Origin: SAR86 cluster bacterium SAR86B
GTDB lineage: Bacteria; Pseudomonadota; Gammaproteobacteria; Magnimaribacterales; D2472
Assembly: GCA_905182885.1 (NCBI GenBank)
Contig: CAJJCW010000001.1
Coordinates: 124,001 to 188,000, forward strand
Reading direction: 5' to 3'
Length of the DNA stretch: 64,000 bases
The translations under genes were made by a program, and so were the position numbers. Of the stretch, positions 53,017-63,153 are shown one piece after another (position 1 is the stretch's first letter; the number at the start of each line of letters is the position of its first letter). The notes under the pieces were generated by a model. That model was not told where the DNA came from, made no database searches, and was given only the letters and a program-made list of their open reading frames with translations.

Positions 53017-53508
53017 ATGTCTAAAGATAAGCCCGCATTAATTGTAAAGAATAAAACAGCATCAAGGAACTATATACTTGGTGAAACATTTCAAGCTGGA
53101 CTAGTTTTAGAAGGATGGGAAGTGAAATCTCTTAGAGATGGCAAGATAGATGTTAAAAATAGTTACGTTACTTTTAAAAAGGACGAAGCTTGGTTATTTG
53201 GGATTAAAATTGATCCACCTGCTTCTTTAAAGGTCTTTAATGTAGATCCCCTTAGAACAAGAAAGCTTTTATTAAAAAAAAAGGAGATATCTCAACTTCA
53301 AAAGCTAAAAGAAGAAAAGGGATTAACAATCATAATGACTTCGATGTACTGGAAAGAAAACCATATCAAATGTGATATTGCTACAGGTAAAGGAAAGAAA
53401 TTGCATGATCAAAGACAAGATATCAAAAAAAGAGATTGGGAACGAGACCAGGGTAGAATCCTCAAAAATGCTAAAAACAATAGCCATCCTACTAAAAATT
53501 TCAAGTAA
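53017..53508 (+). CDS. smpB: SsrA-binding protein SmpB
   Basis: NKTASRNYILGETFQAGLVLEGWEVKSLRDGKIDVKNSYV; 23 nt upstream of ssrA. Confidence 0.97.
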   Translation: MSKDKPALIVKNKTASRNYILGETFQAGLVLEGWEVKSLRDGKIDVKNSYVTFKKDEAWLFGIKIDPPASLKVFNVDPLRTRKLLLKKKEISQLQKLKEEKGLTIIMTSMYWKENHIKCDIATGKGKKLHDQRQDIKKRDWERDQGRILKNAKNNSHPTKNFK

Positions 53509-53531
53509 TACTGTATAATCATCATCCCTAT

Positions 53532-53880
53532 GGGGGCGAACAGGGTTCGACGTTTCTACTGGACTCCGAAGCGCATGCCAAGATTGTGGTAATTCTTGTA
53601 AAACATACTACAAAAAATTTAGTTGCAAATAACGACAACTACGCTTTAGCAGCTTAATGCTAACCGATACCAAAATTGACTATGGTTTGAAGTATCGGCA
53701 AATATCATAGTCTAGCCAAGCTGTGTTGCTTGGACACAGTTTGGTTAAAACTAATCAAGCTCGCTTTAGTACCCTGCTCCTCGGGTCACAAAAGTTAAAA
53801 AGCCAATTGGGTGAGCTATGCATGTAGAAGCTAGGCTGAAGGATTAGCGGACGCGGGTTCAATTCCCGCCGCCTCCACCA
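53532..53880 (+). ncRNA. ssrA: Transfer-messenger RNA (tmRNA); tag peptide ANNDNYALAA
   Basis: GGGGGCGAACAGGGTTCGACG 5' end, 3' GGACGCGGGTTCAATTCCCGCCGCCTCCACCA; ORF GCA AAT AAC GAC AAC TAC GCT TTA GCA GCT TAA at 53625-53657. Confidence 0.97.
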
Positions 53881-53913
53881 TTTTCTTGATTTTTTTATAA
53901 AAATTATTAAGCT

Positions 53914-54435
53914 GTGCGTATGTTAAAAGTTAAGAAAAAAAAATTATTAGTCATATCTTTTTTATTACTAATATCTTCAATTCAAACCATTGGGCAGGAT
54001 CTAAATTCTAACCCTTGTATCTCAAGCAACCCCGAGCTCGGAGACTCAGCCTTTTGGGCTAATAGCTCTATTGAACTCTTTGCCCAAAAAAAATATGAAG
54101 ATGCTATTCAGTTGGTAGATGCTTGTTTTAACCAATGGGCTCCAGCAGCAGTGGAGCTTCAAAAAACTTTACATAAACAAAATATCAAACTACCACCCTT
54201 TGGAGCAGTAACAAGAAGAGAAAAAGAAAAGATTCACCAAAACTATTTAATTAACGACGTCTCGATTGCTCTTTGGGTTAAAGCTGTTTCATTAGAAGCT
54301 TTGGGGGAAATTGAATATTCTAAAAAAATATATTCATATTGCATCTTTTTAACACACGGCCGTGCCTGGGATCCACAAGGATGGTTTTGGAAGCCGTCAG
54401 ATGATTGTGCTAATAGAGGTAGAAAGCTCTTGTAA
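53914..54435 (+). CDS. Secreted/periplasmic TPR-like protein of unknown function
   Basis: N-terminal hydrophobic signal KKKLLVISFLLLISSIQTIGQ; alpha-helical repeat-like segments (FAQKKYEDAIQLVDACFNQW..., WVKAVSLEALGEIEYSKKIYSYCIFL); C-terminal AWDPQGWFWKPSDDC. Confidence 0.6.
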   Translation: MRMLKVKKKKLLVISFLLLISSIQTIGQDLNSNPCISSNPELGDSAFWANSSIELFAQKKYEDAIQLVDACFNQWAPAAVELQKTLHKQNIKLPPFGAVTRREKEKIHQNYLINDVSIALWVKAVSLEALGEIEYSKKIYSYCIFLTHGRAWDPQGWFWKPSDDCANRGRKLL

Positions 54436-54587
54436 AAAATATGTGTTTTAAGAATGTCTATTGAATATATATAAAAAGTATCTATACAAATTGCACCAAA
54501 GGTGTTAATTTTTGCACAAGAAAAAGTAATTAAACTTAATTTAGTTACAAAATTTAAATAAAAAATTAAATATCGGGGGATATCTTA

Positions 54588-57289
54588 ATGAAAATAATAA
54601 AAAATACTTTTAATACCCTATGCTCAGTTGCATTGCTATTTACAGCATTTGCAGTTGTTGCTCAGGATAATAAAGAGGCGGTTGAAGAAGTTGTTGTTAC
54701 TGGTTCATACCTTAAAGGCAGTGCTACTGATGGAGCTTCTCCAGTGTCGATCATCGGTAGAGATACTATTGAGGACTTGGGAGCTACAACTACTGCAGAT
54801 ATAATAAGAAATCTATCTGTTGACTCAGGATCTGAAAATAATCCAGACTCATTTACAGCAGGTTCTACACAAGGAACTTCAAATGTAAACCTTAGAGGTC
54901 TTGGTCTATCATCAACATTGGTGTTAGTTGACGGTCGAAGACAAACTATTGCTGCTGGTACTTCTAATGACGGAGCTGTTTTTGTTGATACTAATATGAT
55001 TCCAACAATTGCCACTGAAAGAGTTGAAGTTCTTAAAGAAGGTGCTGCTTCTATATACGGCTCAGATGCTGTTGCAGGTGTTGTTAACTTTATTCTAAGA
55101 AGAGACTTTGACGGTGTCGAGTTTAACTTATCTCAACAAAATACTGATATGGGTAACCAAACTGATGACTATATGGGTGTTATCGCAGGTAAACAAATGG
55201 GAAATACCAATCTTGTTTTAGCATACAGCCAATTAGATAGATCTCCTTTAGCGGGAACAGAATTAGCAGAATATTCTGAATTAGCAGTAAGTGGACTTGG
55301 TAATAGCTTCTTGATTTTACTCCGGTGGAGCAAGCCCTTTCACGACAGTTAATAGTGGGCCTTATGCGGGTACATATAATATTTACGAATCAATTCCTGA
55401 TGCGAACTGTGTCTGCTAATAAAGGTGTTTTATTACCTCAAGCTGCTCCAGCTCCTGGGCTTAGTGGCGGAACAAGGTGTGGTTTTTATTATGGTGACAG
55501 ATTTAATCTTAGTTAATACTGAAGATCATTCAAGTGTCTATCTTTCATCAAAAACATCTTTTGATAATGGTGTAAATTTTGAATTTGATTACATGGCAAC
55601 TGACATCGATGTGCTTGATAATCCTCAATCACCTTCATACCCTGCATTATCTTACCTAGGTAAGCCAATCATGCCCGGTGTTGCAGGAAGTCCTTTTTCA
55701 TATCCTATCTTATGGCTAGGAAGAGCCTTAGGTTCTGCATACGAGTCTCCAAATGCTCCAAGACAAAACACAAATGAAAGAATTTCATTTGGTCTAAATG
55801 GAACACTGTCGAGTGGTCATGACTGGGATATTCATTTTACTGACAGTGAGCAAGTTCACTCATACTTCCAACCTGACACAAGCACATCAAGATTTAATGC
55901 AGCTATTAACGGTGTTGGTGGTGTTAGTGGAACAGAAACATGGAATCTATTTGATTCTTCAGCTAACTCAAGCTCATTAATCTGCTCATATTTCTTCTGG
56001 GGAAGAAAGAACAACCGTTGCTGATTTGATGGTTTTAGATTTCCTAGTATCTGGAACTACAAAACGCGGGGTTGATTTTGCTACTGGCCTTCAAATGAAA
56101 AAAGAAGGTTACAGCGTAGTCTAGAAATGATGCATCTAAGGCTGTTTTTGGTCCTGATGGAAGTATTACTCAGCAATCAGATCTAATGTTCCTTAGGTGG
56201 TGGTTTAGAGAAGTGAAAAACTCTAGAAATTCAACTGCATTATTTGTTGAAGCATCTAAAGATATGAGTGATAAGCTCCAAGTTATAGGTGCATTGAGAT
56301 ATGAAAGTCTTGACAGCAGAGTCAACATTTAATCCTAAGGTTTCTATGAGATATCAAATGTCTGATAATCTTGTATTAAGAGGTTCTTACAGTACTTCGT
56401 TTAGAGAAGCCTCTCTATCTCAGCTGATCAACTTCTCTTAGTTTCACTTCAGGGTCTTCAAGACTTTAATCCTGATGGATCGGCTAAAGGTTCAACAGCC
56501 TTTATTAGAGTTGCTGTTGCTCATAATCCTGACTTAATACCAGAAACTTCTAACAATACTAACTTTGGAGCTAGTATGGACACCTAATGATCAAACTTCT
56601 CTTATCTGTTGATTACTGGGATATTGCTTATGAAGACGTTATTACTATTGAAAATGCTCAAGGTAAGATTGTTGCAAATCCATCTGATCCTGATATTAAA
56701 AGACTTCATGGCGGTTCTTGCAGGTGTTACAACTCAGTTACCTTAATGCAGAAAATGTAGATGCAAGTGGTCTTGATATTTCGAAGGTTCAGTATAACTT
56801 TGACACTGCATGGGGTGAGGCTTCTGTTGGTTTTGAAACAGCTCGTATGATGAGTTATGAAATACCAAATGGTAGAGGCGGCATGAAAGATGTTGTTGGA
56901 TTATTTAACCATGACAACTTTGCAAGATCTATGCCTGAAACTAAATCAGTTATTTCAGCTAAATTGTCTAATGGCGACCATAACTTTGCTGCCTTTATCA
57001 GAATGATTTCTGAATATGAGACAACTATAGAGCTCTTGATGCTGGCTTGCTACCTGCATGCTGGATTTACATCAAGATGTTGATAGCTTTACTGACTGTT
57101 GGACCTGTAGAGTATTCTTATGATTACGGAAGTGTGCTAACTAGCAATGTTAAACTGTCAGCAGGTATCAATAATGCTACTGATGAAGCAGCTCCAATTG
57201 TTTATGGGATGCTGCTAACTTTAGTTATGATCCGAAACATCATGACCCAAGAGGTCAGATGGTTTATCTTGGAGTATAAAGATATCTAA
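54588..57289 (+). pseudogene. TonB-dependent outer membrane receptor broken by multiple frameshifts (likely one 0.9-kaa gene)
   Basis: Signal peptide; EEVVVTGSYLKG TonB box; plug STLVLVDGRRQTIAAGTSNDGAVFVDTNMIPTIATERVEVLKEGAASIYGSDAVAGVVNFILRRDF; barrel fragments in alternating frames. Confidence 0.88.
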
Positions 57290-57316
57290 GATAATCTATC
57301 TTTAATTTGAATTATA

Positions 57317-57343
57317 AAGGCAGCTTTTAAGCTGCCTTTTTTT
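57317..57343 (+). terminator. Rho-independent terminator
   Basis: AAGGCAGCTT-TT-AAGCTGCCTT followed by TTTTT. Confidence 0.9.
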
Positions 57344-57428
57344 ATGTTGACTTAGTATTATTTATCATAAATATATGGACATATAACAGTTTGCTCATTA
57401 AACTACGCACTCTAAAATTAAAACTATT

Positions 57429-57692
57429 ATGGCTAACTCAAAACAATCAATAAAAAGAGCAAAACAAAACGCTGAGACATATAAACTCAGACACGCTCAA
57501 AGATCAATGGTAAGAACTGCTGTTAAAGCTGTTCGCGCAAGCATTGATGAAAATGACTCCGTGAAAGCTAAAGAAGCACTAACAAAAGCTGAAAAAGTCC
57601 TAGACTCTTCTGCTTCAAAGAAAGTGATTCATAAAAATGCTGCTGCCAGAACTAAAAGCAGACTTTCAAAAGCTGTTAAAGACCTAGGTTAA
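57429..57692 (+). CDS. rpsT: 30S ribosomal protein S20
   Basis: MANSKQSIKRAKQNAETYKLRHAQRSMVRTAVKAV. Confidence 0.97.
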   Translation: MANSKQSIKRAKQNAETYKLRHAQRSMVRTAVKAVRASIDENDSVKAKEALTKAEKVLDSSASKKVIHKNAAARTKSRLSKAVKDLG

Positions 57693-58706
57693 ATCTAATT
57701 TACTTTGTGAAATAACTTCTTCAAGTGATTGAAGAAGCTTTTGCGTGCCCTCTCCTGTTGCAGCAGATATAAAGAATATATCTTTCTCAGATATATTTAG
57801 AGCGTCTTGAATGTCCTTAGAGTGGCTCATACGATCCTCTTCATTGATGAGGTCTATTTTATTACAAACAACCCAAGAAACTTTCTGCGTTAAGTCTTCT
57901 TTATAAGCACTTAGTTCATTTTTAAGAAGTCTTATTTGATCTATAGGCTCTAAGTCATCTGATGAGTAGAGGTCTACGAATATCAAAAGTAAGCCTGTTC
58001 TTGAGATATGTTGTAAAAATTTTATACCTAGTCCTGCGCCCTCAGAAGCTCCTTCAATCAATCCTGGTATGTCTGCTATAACAAAGCTTGATTCAGACCC
58101 TTCAATAGTTCCTAGATGAGGTCTAAGCGTTGTGAATGGGTAGCTACCTATCTTTGGTTTAGCTGATGAGACCTTATTTAAAAAAGTAGATTTTCCTGCA
58201 TTAGGAAATCCTACCAAACCAACATCAGCTAAAGATTTTAGCTCAAGTCTTATAAAACGAACCTCACCTTCGAAGCCAAGTGTAAATTTTCTAGGTGCTT
58301 GATTTCTACTTGATTTAAAACGAGCATTACCTTGGCCGCCATCTCCGCCTTTAGCCAGAACGTAGGAAGTGCCATCATCGCAACAATCTAATAACTCATC
58401 ATTAGATATATCATCGTAAATTACTGTACCTTTAGGTATATCTATTATTAAATCTTCTGCAGCTGCTCCAGATTTATCTTTACCTGATCCGGGTCTGCCA
58501 TTTTTAGCAATGAAAACTCTTTGATTTTGAAAATCAATTAATGTATTTTTGTTTCTATTAACTCTAAAGACAATATTGGCACCTTTTCCACCATCCCCTC
58601 CATCCGGTCCACCAAAAGGTATAAACTTTTCTCTACGAAAGCTGGATGCTCCGGCACCACCATTCCCTGCCCTAACTTCGAGAAAGGCCTCGTCTATAAA
58701 ATTCAT
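57684..58706 (-). CDS. obgE: GTPase ObgE/CgtA
   Basis: Gly-rich Obg fold RAGNGGAGASSFRREKFIPFGGPDGGDGG; G1 GFPNAGKSTFLN. Confidence 0.97.
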   Translation of the reverse strand: MNFIDEAFLEVRAGNGGAGASSFRREKFIPFGGPDGGDGGKGANIVFRVNRNKNTLIDFQNQRVFIAKNGRPGSGKDKSGAAAEDLIIDIPKGTVIYDDISNDELLDCCDDGTSYVLAKGGDGGQGNARFKSSRNQAPRKFTLGFEGEVRFIRLELKSLADVGLVGFPNAGKSTFLNKVSSAKPKIGSYPFTTLRPHLGTIEGSESSFVIADIPGLIEGASEGAGLGIKFLQHISRTGLLLIFVDLYSSDDLEPIDQIRLLKNELSAYKEDLTQKVSWVVCNKIDLINEEDRMSHSKDIQDALNISEKDIFFISAATGEGTQKLLQSLEEVISQSKLDLT

Positions 58707-58721
58707 GATTTAAAAGCGTCG

Positions 58722-58979
58722 TTATTGAGAAATAACGTTCGCTGTTTTTCTGCTTTTAGGTCCTTTATAAGTAAACTGAACTACACCAGGAGCCTTAGCA
58801 AATAGCGTGTCATCTTTACCTTTACCAACATTAATACCTGGATGAGTATTAGTACCTCTTTGACGTATTAATATCTCACCAGCTTTAACTATTTGTCCAC
58901 CGTATCTTTTAACACCAAGCCTCTTGGCGTTGGAATCTCTACCGTTTTTAGTGGAACCACCTGCTTTCTTATGTGCCAT
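58722..58979 (-). CDS. rpmA: 50S ribosomal protein L27
   Basis: [29 protein letters not shown]. Confidence 0.97.
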   Translation of the reverse strand: MAHKKAGGSTKNGRDSNAKRLGVKRYGGQIVKAGEILIRQRGTNTHPGINVGKGKDDTLFAKAPGVVQFTYKGPKSRKTANVISQ

Positions 58980-59299
58980 TATTTACTCGCTAATTTAATA
59001 TCTTTGATTTCAACTTGAGAATGCCTAGCTCTGTGACCGATTCTTGTCATGCTATGCTTTCTTCTTCTAAAACGAAGAATGGAAATTTTATCAGATTTAA
59101 CAACGTCAAGAACCTCAGCGGTAACTGTTACGTTGGGTAGATAAGGTTGACCAATCTCAACATTATTATCGTCAACGTATAACAATACGTTTTCAAAAGT
59201 TATTTTTGTTCCAGGCTCGTCTTTCAATAAGTCGACAGGTAAGTACATACCCTTCTCGATTTTATGTTGTTTTCCACCTGATTCTATTACTGCGTACAT
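58979..59299 (-). CDS. rplU: 50S ribosomal protein L21
   Basis: [25 protein letters not shown]; rplU-rpmA-obgE order. Confidence 0.97.
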   Translation of the reverse strand: MYAVIESGGKQHKIEKGMYLPVDLLKDEPGTKITFENVLLYVDDNNVEIGQPYLPNVTVTAEVLDVVKSDKISILRFRRRKHSMTRIGHRARHSQVEIKDIKLASK

Positions 59300-59388
59300 A
59301 TTTATATCCCTAAAGGTGGCAAAATATACGCTTTAATGAAGAATTTATCAATACTTATGTATAATTTTGCTTTAATTATTATCCAATC

Positions 59389-60339
59389 ATGACAAAACAT
59401 TCAATACAAAAAGAACTTACTGTTGTAAAAAATCTAATTAAAAATGAGATTATTGAAGAAAAGACTATTTCAGATCTTTATAAATATATCTTCAAATCAG
59501 ATGGCAAGCATTTAAGAGCGAGGTTAAGCCTAGTTGCTTCGTCCATAAACAGAAGGAAAGGAAAGAAGAGATTAAAGTTAGCTGCAATTATTGAACTCCT
59601 TCATACAGCGACATTAGTTCATGATGATGTAGTAGACGAATCACCCACTAGAAGAGGAAAAAAATCAGTTAATAATATATGGTCAAATTCCCACGGCGTT
59701 TTAATAGGTGATTATATTTACTCAAAGGCTTTTATATTAATGGTCGAGCTTGGAAATAATAAGATATTAGATGAGCTTTCAAAAGCGACGAATGACATTT
59801 CAAAAGGCGAGCTAATTCAGCTCGATGCAATAAGTAATAAAGAAATCTCATTAAAAAACTTAGAAGATATTAGTTATTACAAAACAGGAAGGTTATTTGA
59901 AGCTGCAGCAAAATGTGGAGCTATCCTTGCAGATGCTGATCCTAAATATATAAAAAATATTACAAATTGTTCAAAAAATTTAGGAATAGTATTTCAGATA
60001 AAAGATGATTTGTTGGATTATTCAGAAAATGGGGCTCTCATTGGTAAGCCAGTTTTTCAAGATCTTAAAGAAGGAAAGGTTACCTACCCTTTCTATTTTG
60101 CGAATAAAAATGCCAATGACTCAGAAAAAATAAAACTTGAATCTTTTTTAGGTAAAAAAAATATTAATCAAAAAACTGTATTTAAATTAATTAACGATCT
60201 TAATGGAATTGGAGAAACTGAAAAGCTAGCTTTGCAGTATTTAGGAGAGGCTGCAAAGGCTGCAAATTTAATTGAAGATAAAAATATCAGCAAAGAAATG
60301 ATAGAATTAGTCAATTCAGCAATGTACAGGAAGAAATGA
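59389..60339 (+). CDS. ispB: Polyprenyl (octaprenyl-type) diphosphate synthase
   Basis: First Asp-rich motif [20 protein letters not shown], second motif [10 protein letters not shown]; divergent from rplU as in E. coli. Confidence 0.93.
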   Translation: MTKHSIQKELTVVKNLIKNEIIEEKTISDLYKYIFKSDGKHLRARLSLVASSINRRKGKKRLKLAAIIELLHTATLVHDDVVDESPTRRGKKSVNNIWSNSHGVLIGDYIYSKAFILMVELGNNKILDELSKATNDISKGELIQLDAISNKEISLKNLEDISYYKTGRLFEAAAKCGAILADADPKYIKNITNCSKNLGIVFQIKDDLLDYSENGALIGKPVFQDLKEGKVTYPFYFANKNANDSEKIKLESFLGKKNINQKTVFKLINDLNGIGETEKLALQYLGEAAKAANLIEDKNISKEMIELVNSAMYRKK

Positions 60340-60860
60340 GCTTCAAACCGCAGAAAAGCTATTCAAAACAAGAGTTAATTGAATGTTCAAACGGAAATCT
60401 CTTTATTAATGAGGGAGATGGAAGGTTGCCAGCAGATGAAATGCTAATGTTTGATGAAATTTCTAATATTGATAATTTTGGTGGTGAGTTTCAAAAAGGA
60501 AATATCACAGCAATTTTAAATATAAATCCTGATTTATGGTTTTTTGATTGCCATTTCAAAAAAGACCCTGTCATGCCTGGTTGCTTAGGGCTTGATGCTA
60601 TGTGGCAACTTTTAGGATTTTATCTTTTATGGTCAGGCCTTCCAGGTATTGGAAGAGCCTTAGGTGCAGAAAAAATTAAATTCTCTGGACAGGTACTTCC
60701 TTCTGCAAAAATAGTTAGGTATGAAATAGATATTAAAAGAATAATTAATCGCGGAGCTGTTCTTGGTGTTGCTAATGGTAAAATGTTTGTTGATGATAAA
60801 GAAATTTATAATGCTGAAAAACTTAAAGTAGGCTTATTTAAAGATCCGAGTAATTTCTAA
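60336..60860 (+). CDS. fabA: 3-hydroxydecanoyl-ACP dehydratase/isomerase FabA
   Basis: [42 protein letters not shown]. Confidence 0.97.
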   Translation: MSFKPQKSYSKQELIECSNGNLFINEGDGRLPADEMLMFDEISNIDNFGGEFQKGNITAILNINPDLWFFDCHFKKDPVMPGCLGLDAMWQLLGFYLLWSGLPGIGRALGAEKIKFSGQVLPSAKIVRYEIDIKRIINRGAVLGVANGKMFVDDKEIYNAEKLKVGLFKDPSNF

Positions 60861-62083
60861 TGAAAAATGTAGTCGTAACTGGTGTTGGAATTAAATCTTG
60901 TATAGGCAATACCTATGATGAAGTTCTTAAAAGTCTTCAAGATGGTAGGTCAGGTATAACTGCAAATCAATCTTATGCTGATATGGGCTTTAGAAGTCAA
61001 ATATCTGGTTCTATTAATCTGGATTATTCAGAACTAATTGATAGAAAATTGTTAAGGTTTATGGGTGAAGCTTCAGCATATTCTTATCTAGCAGCAAAGG
61101 ATGCTATAAAAATGTCTGGTCTTGAGGAAGAGTATCTTAATTCACCAAGAGTGGGAATAGTTGCTGGCTCTGGAGGCTCATCAACAAGAGTCATGCTATC
61201 TACTTCAGATATTACTAGAGAGAAAGGGCCAAAACGAATTGGGCCATATGCAGTTACCAAATCGATGGCAAGCTCTATTTCAGCAATCCTAGGAACAGCT
61301 TTTAAATTAAAAGGAATAAACTATTCTATATCCTCAGCCTGTGCTACTAGTGCCCACTGTATTGGACATGGAGCAGATTTAATAAGGTCAGGACAACAAG
61401 ATATTATTATTGCAGGCGGAGGAGAAGATGAGCACTGGAGTTCTTCAAATTTATTTGATGCCATGGGAGCTCTCTCTTCAAAATTTAATGAGACACCAAC
61501 AATTGCATCTAGGCCGTATGACAAAAATAGAGATGGTTTTGTTATAGCTGGAGGGTCAGGAATTCTAATTTTAGAAGAAGAGGAGCATGCTAAAAAAAGG
61601 AATGCGAATATCTTAGCTAAGCTTTCTGGATATTTTGCCACTTCTGATGGTTACGACATGGTTGCCCCATCTGGAGAAGGAGCTCTGAGATGTATGCAAG
61701 GGGCACTAGATATTTACGGGTCTTCAGTTGACTACATTAATACTCATGGAACAAGCACACCTGTCGGTGACATTGCTGAACTTAATGCAATCAAAGAGTT
61801 ATTTGCTAATGAATGCCCAATCATCAGCTCTACTAAGTCGATGACTGGTCACTCGCTTGGAGCGACAGGAGCTCAAGAAGCTATATATTCGATAATGATG
61901 CTTAACGAAGGTTTTATAGCTCCTAATATCAATTCAGAAGAGTTATGTGAAGAAGCGAAAGGTATTAATATTAATACTGAAACAATATCAAAAAATATAA
62001 CCTCTGTAATGAGTAACTCATTTGGATTTGGCGGAACTAACGCCAGTTTGGTATTGAGTAAGAGATTAGTAAAGTTTGAATAA
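60860..62083 (+). CDS. fabB: 3-oxoacyl-ACP synthase I FabB
   Basis: VVVTGVGIKSCIGNTYDEVL, active site ISSACATSAHCIGHG, NTHGTSTPVGD, KSMTGHSLGATG; adjacent to fabA. Confidence 0.96.
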   Translation: MKNVVVTGVGIKSCIGNTYDEVLKSLQDGRSGITANQSYADMGFRSQISGSINLDYSELIDRKLLRFMGEASAYSYLAAKDAIKMSGLEEEYLNSPRVGIVAGSGGSSTRVMLSTSDITREKGPKRIGPYAVTKSMASSISAILGTAFKLKGINYSISSACATSAHCIGHGADLIRSGQQDIIIAGGGEDEHWSSSNLFDAMGALSSKFNETPTIASRPYDKNRDGFVIAGGSGILILEEEEHAKKRNANILAKLSGYFATSDGYDMVAPSGEGALRCMQGALDIYGSSVDYINTHGTSTPVGDIAELNAIKELFANECPIISSTKSMTGHSLGATGAQEAIYSIMMLNEGFIAPNINSEELCEEAKGININTETISKNITSVMSNSFGFGGTNASLVLSKRLVKFE

Positions 62084-63145
62084 AGCTTCTTTGGTATAAG
62101 GAATAACATCCTCCAGTCTTCCCTCTTTCATCTTAATTACCCATTCAGGGTCTGATATAAGAGCTCTGCCAACGGCAACCATATCGTATTTACTATTATT
62201 AATATCTTCAATGGCTTTATTGATATTTGTAGGTGATGCAGGTGCACTCATATCAATGAATTCAGAGTCAAGACCGACACTTCCAACACTAATAGTTGGT
62301 AATCCTAAAAGTTTTTTTGTCCAGTAAGCTAAATTTTCTTCCGATCCGCTAAATTCACTATCCCAAAATCTTCTCATACTTGAATGAAGGTAATCAAGTC
62401 CAGCTTCCGTAGGAAGAGTAAGTACTTTTTTGAGCTCTTCAGGGGTGGAGGCTAATTTTGCTTCATAGTCTTGCTGCTTCCATTGGGAGAATCTCAGTCC
62501 AACAATAAAATTACTGCTTACTTCTGATCTTATAGCTTTCACAATTTCAGTTGCCAATTGAGACCTTTCTTCAGTGGATCCTCCATACATATCCTTTCTT
62601 ACATTTGTGCCATGCCAAAAGAAGTTATCAATTAGATATCCATGAGCGCCATGGATTTCTACTCCATCGAAACCAATTTCTTCACAAAACTTAGCATCAG
62701 AAGCAAAAGCTTGAACAGTCTCATTGATATCTTGAATGGTCATTTCATGAGCCACTTTTTTTCCAGGTCTTACAAGACCCGAGGCTGTATGACCAGGAAT
62801 TTCTGGCTCTGGGGCCATGCCTAATTTTCTAAAGCCGCCGCAATGCCATAGTTGAGCCACCACTGCGCCATCGTGTTTCTTAATACCACTTACAACTTTC
62901 TTCCAAGCGCCTCTTGCTTCCTCACTATCTAGCCTAGGAACGTCAGGGTAAGCGCTAGAAGCTTTATGGCTAACTTCTATGCCTTCAGTGATGATAAGGC
63001 CAACTTCAGCCTTAGCTCTTCTTTCGTAATAATCAATGACAGCTTGAGTTGGAACTCCTCCAGGGGACATGCTCCTGGTCATTGGAGCCATAACAATTCT
63101 ATTTCTTAAAGTAGTATTTTTAAGCTTATATGGATTGAATAACAT
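62066..63145 (-). CDS. Old Yellow Enzyme-family alkene reductase / NADH:flavin oxidoreductase
   Basis: LFNPYKLKNTTLRNRIVMAPMTRSMSPGGVPTQAVIDYYERRA, FDGVEIHGAHGYLIDNFF. Confidence 0.93.
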   Translation of the reverse strand: MLFNPYKLKNTTLRNRIVMAPMTRSMSPGGVPTQAVIDYYERRAKAEVGLIITEGIEVSHKASSAYPDVPRLDSEEARGAWKKVVSGIKKHDGAVVAQLWHCGGFRKLGMAPEPEIPGHTASGLVRPGKKVAHEMTIQDINETVQAFASDAKFCEEIGFDGVEIHGAHGYLIDNFFWHGTNVRKDMYGGSTEERSQLATEIVKAIRSEVSSNFIVGLRFSQWKQQDYEAKLASTPEELKKVLTLPTEAGLDYLHSSMRRFWDSEFSGSEENLAYWTKKLLGLPTISVGSVGLDSEFIDMSAPASPTNINKAIEDINNSKYDMVAVGRALISDPEWVIKMKEGRLEDVIPYTKEALFKLY

Positions 63146-63153
63146 AATTGTAA

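Noticed and set aside
54480-54520. Direct TTGCAC repeats and a small CACC/GGTG hairpin upstream of the TonB receptor
   Set aside because: Short, AT-rich context; spacing does not match a sigma54 promoter or known operator, so chance cannot be excluded.
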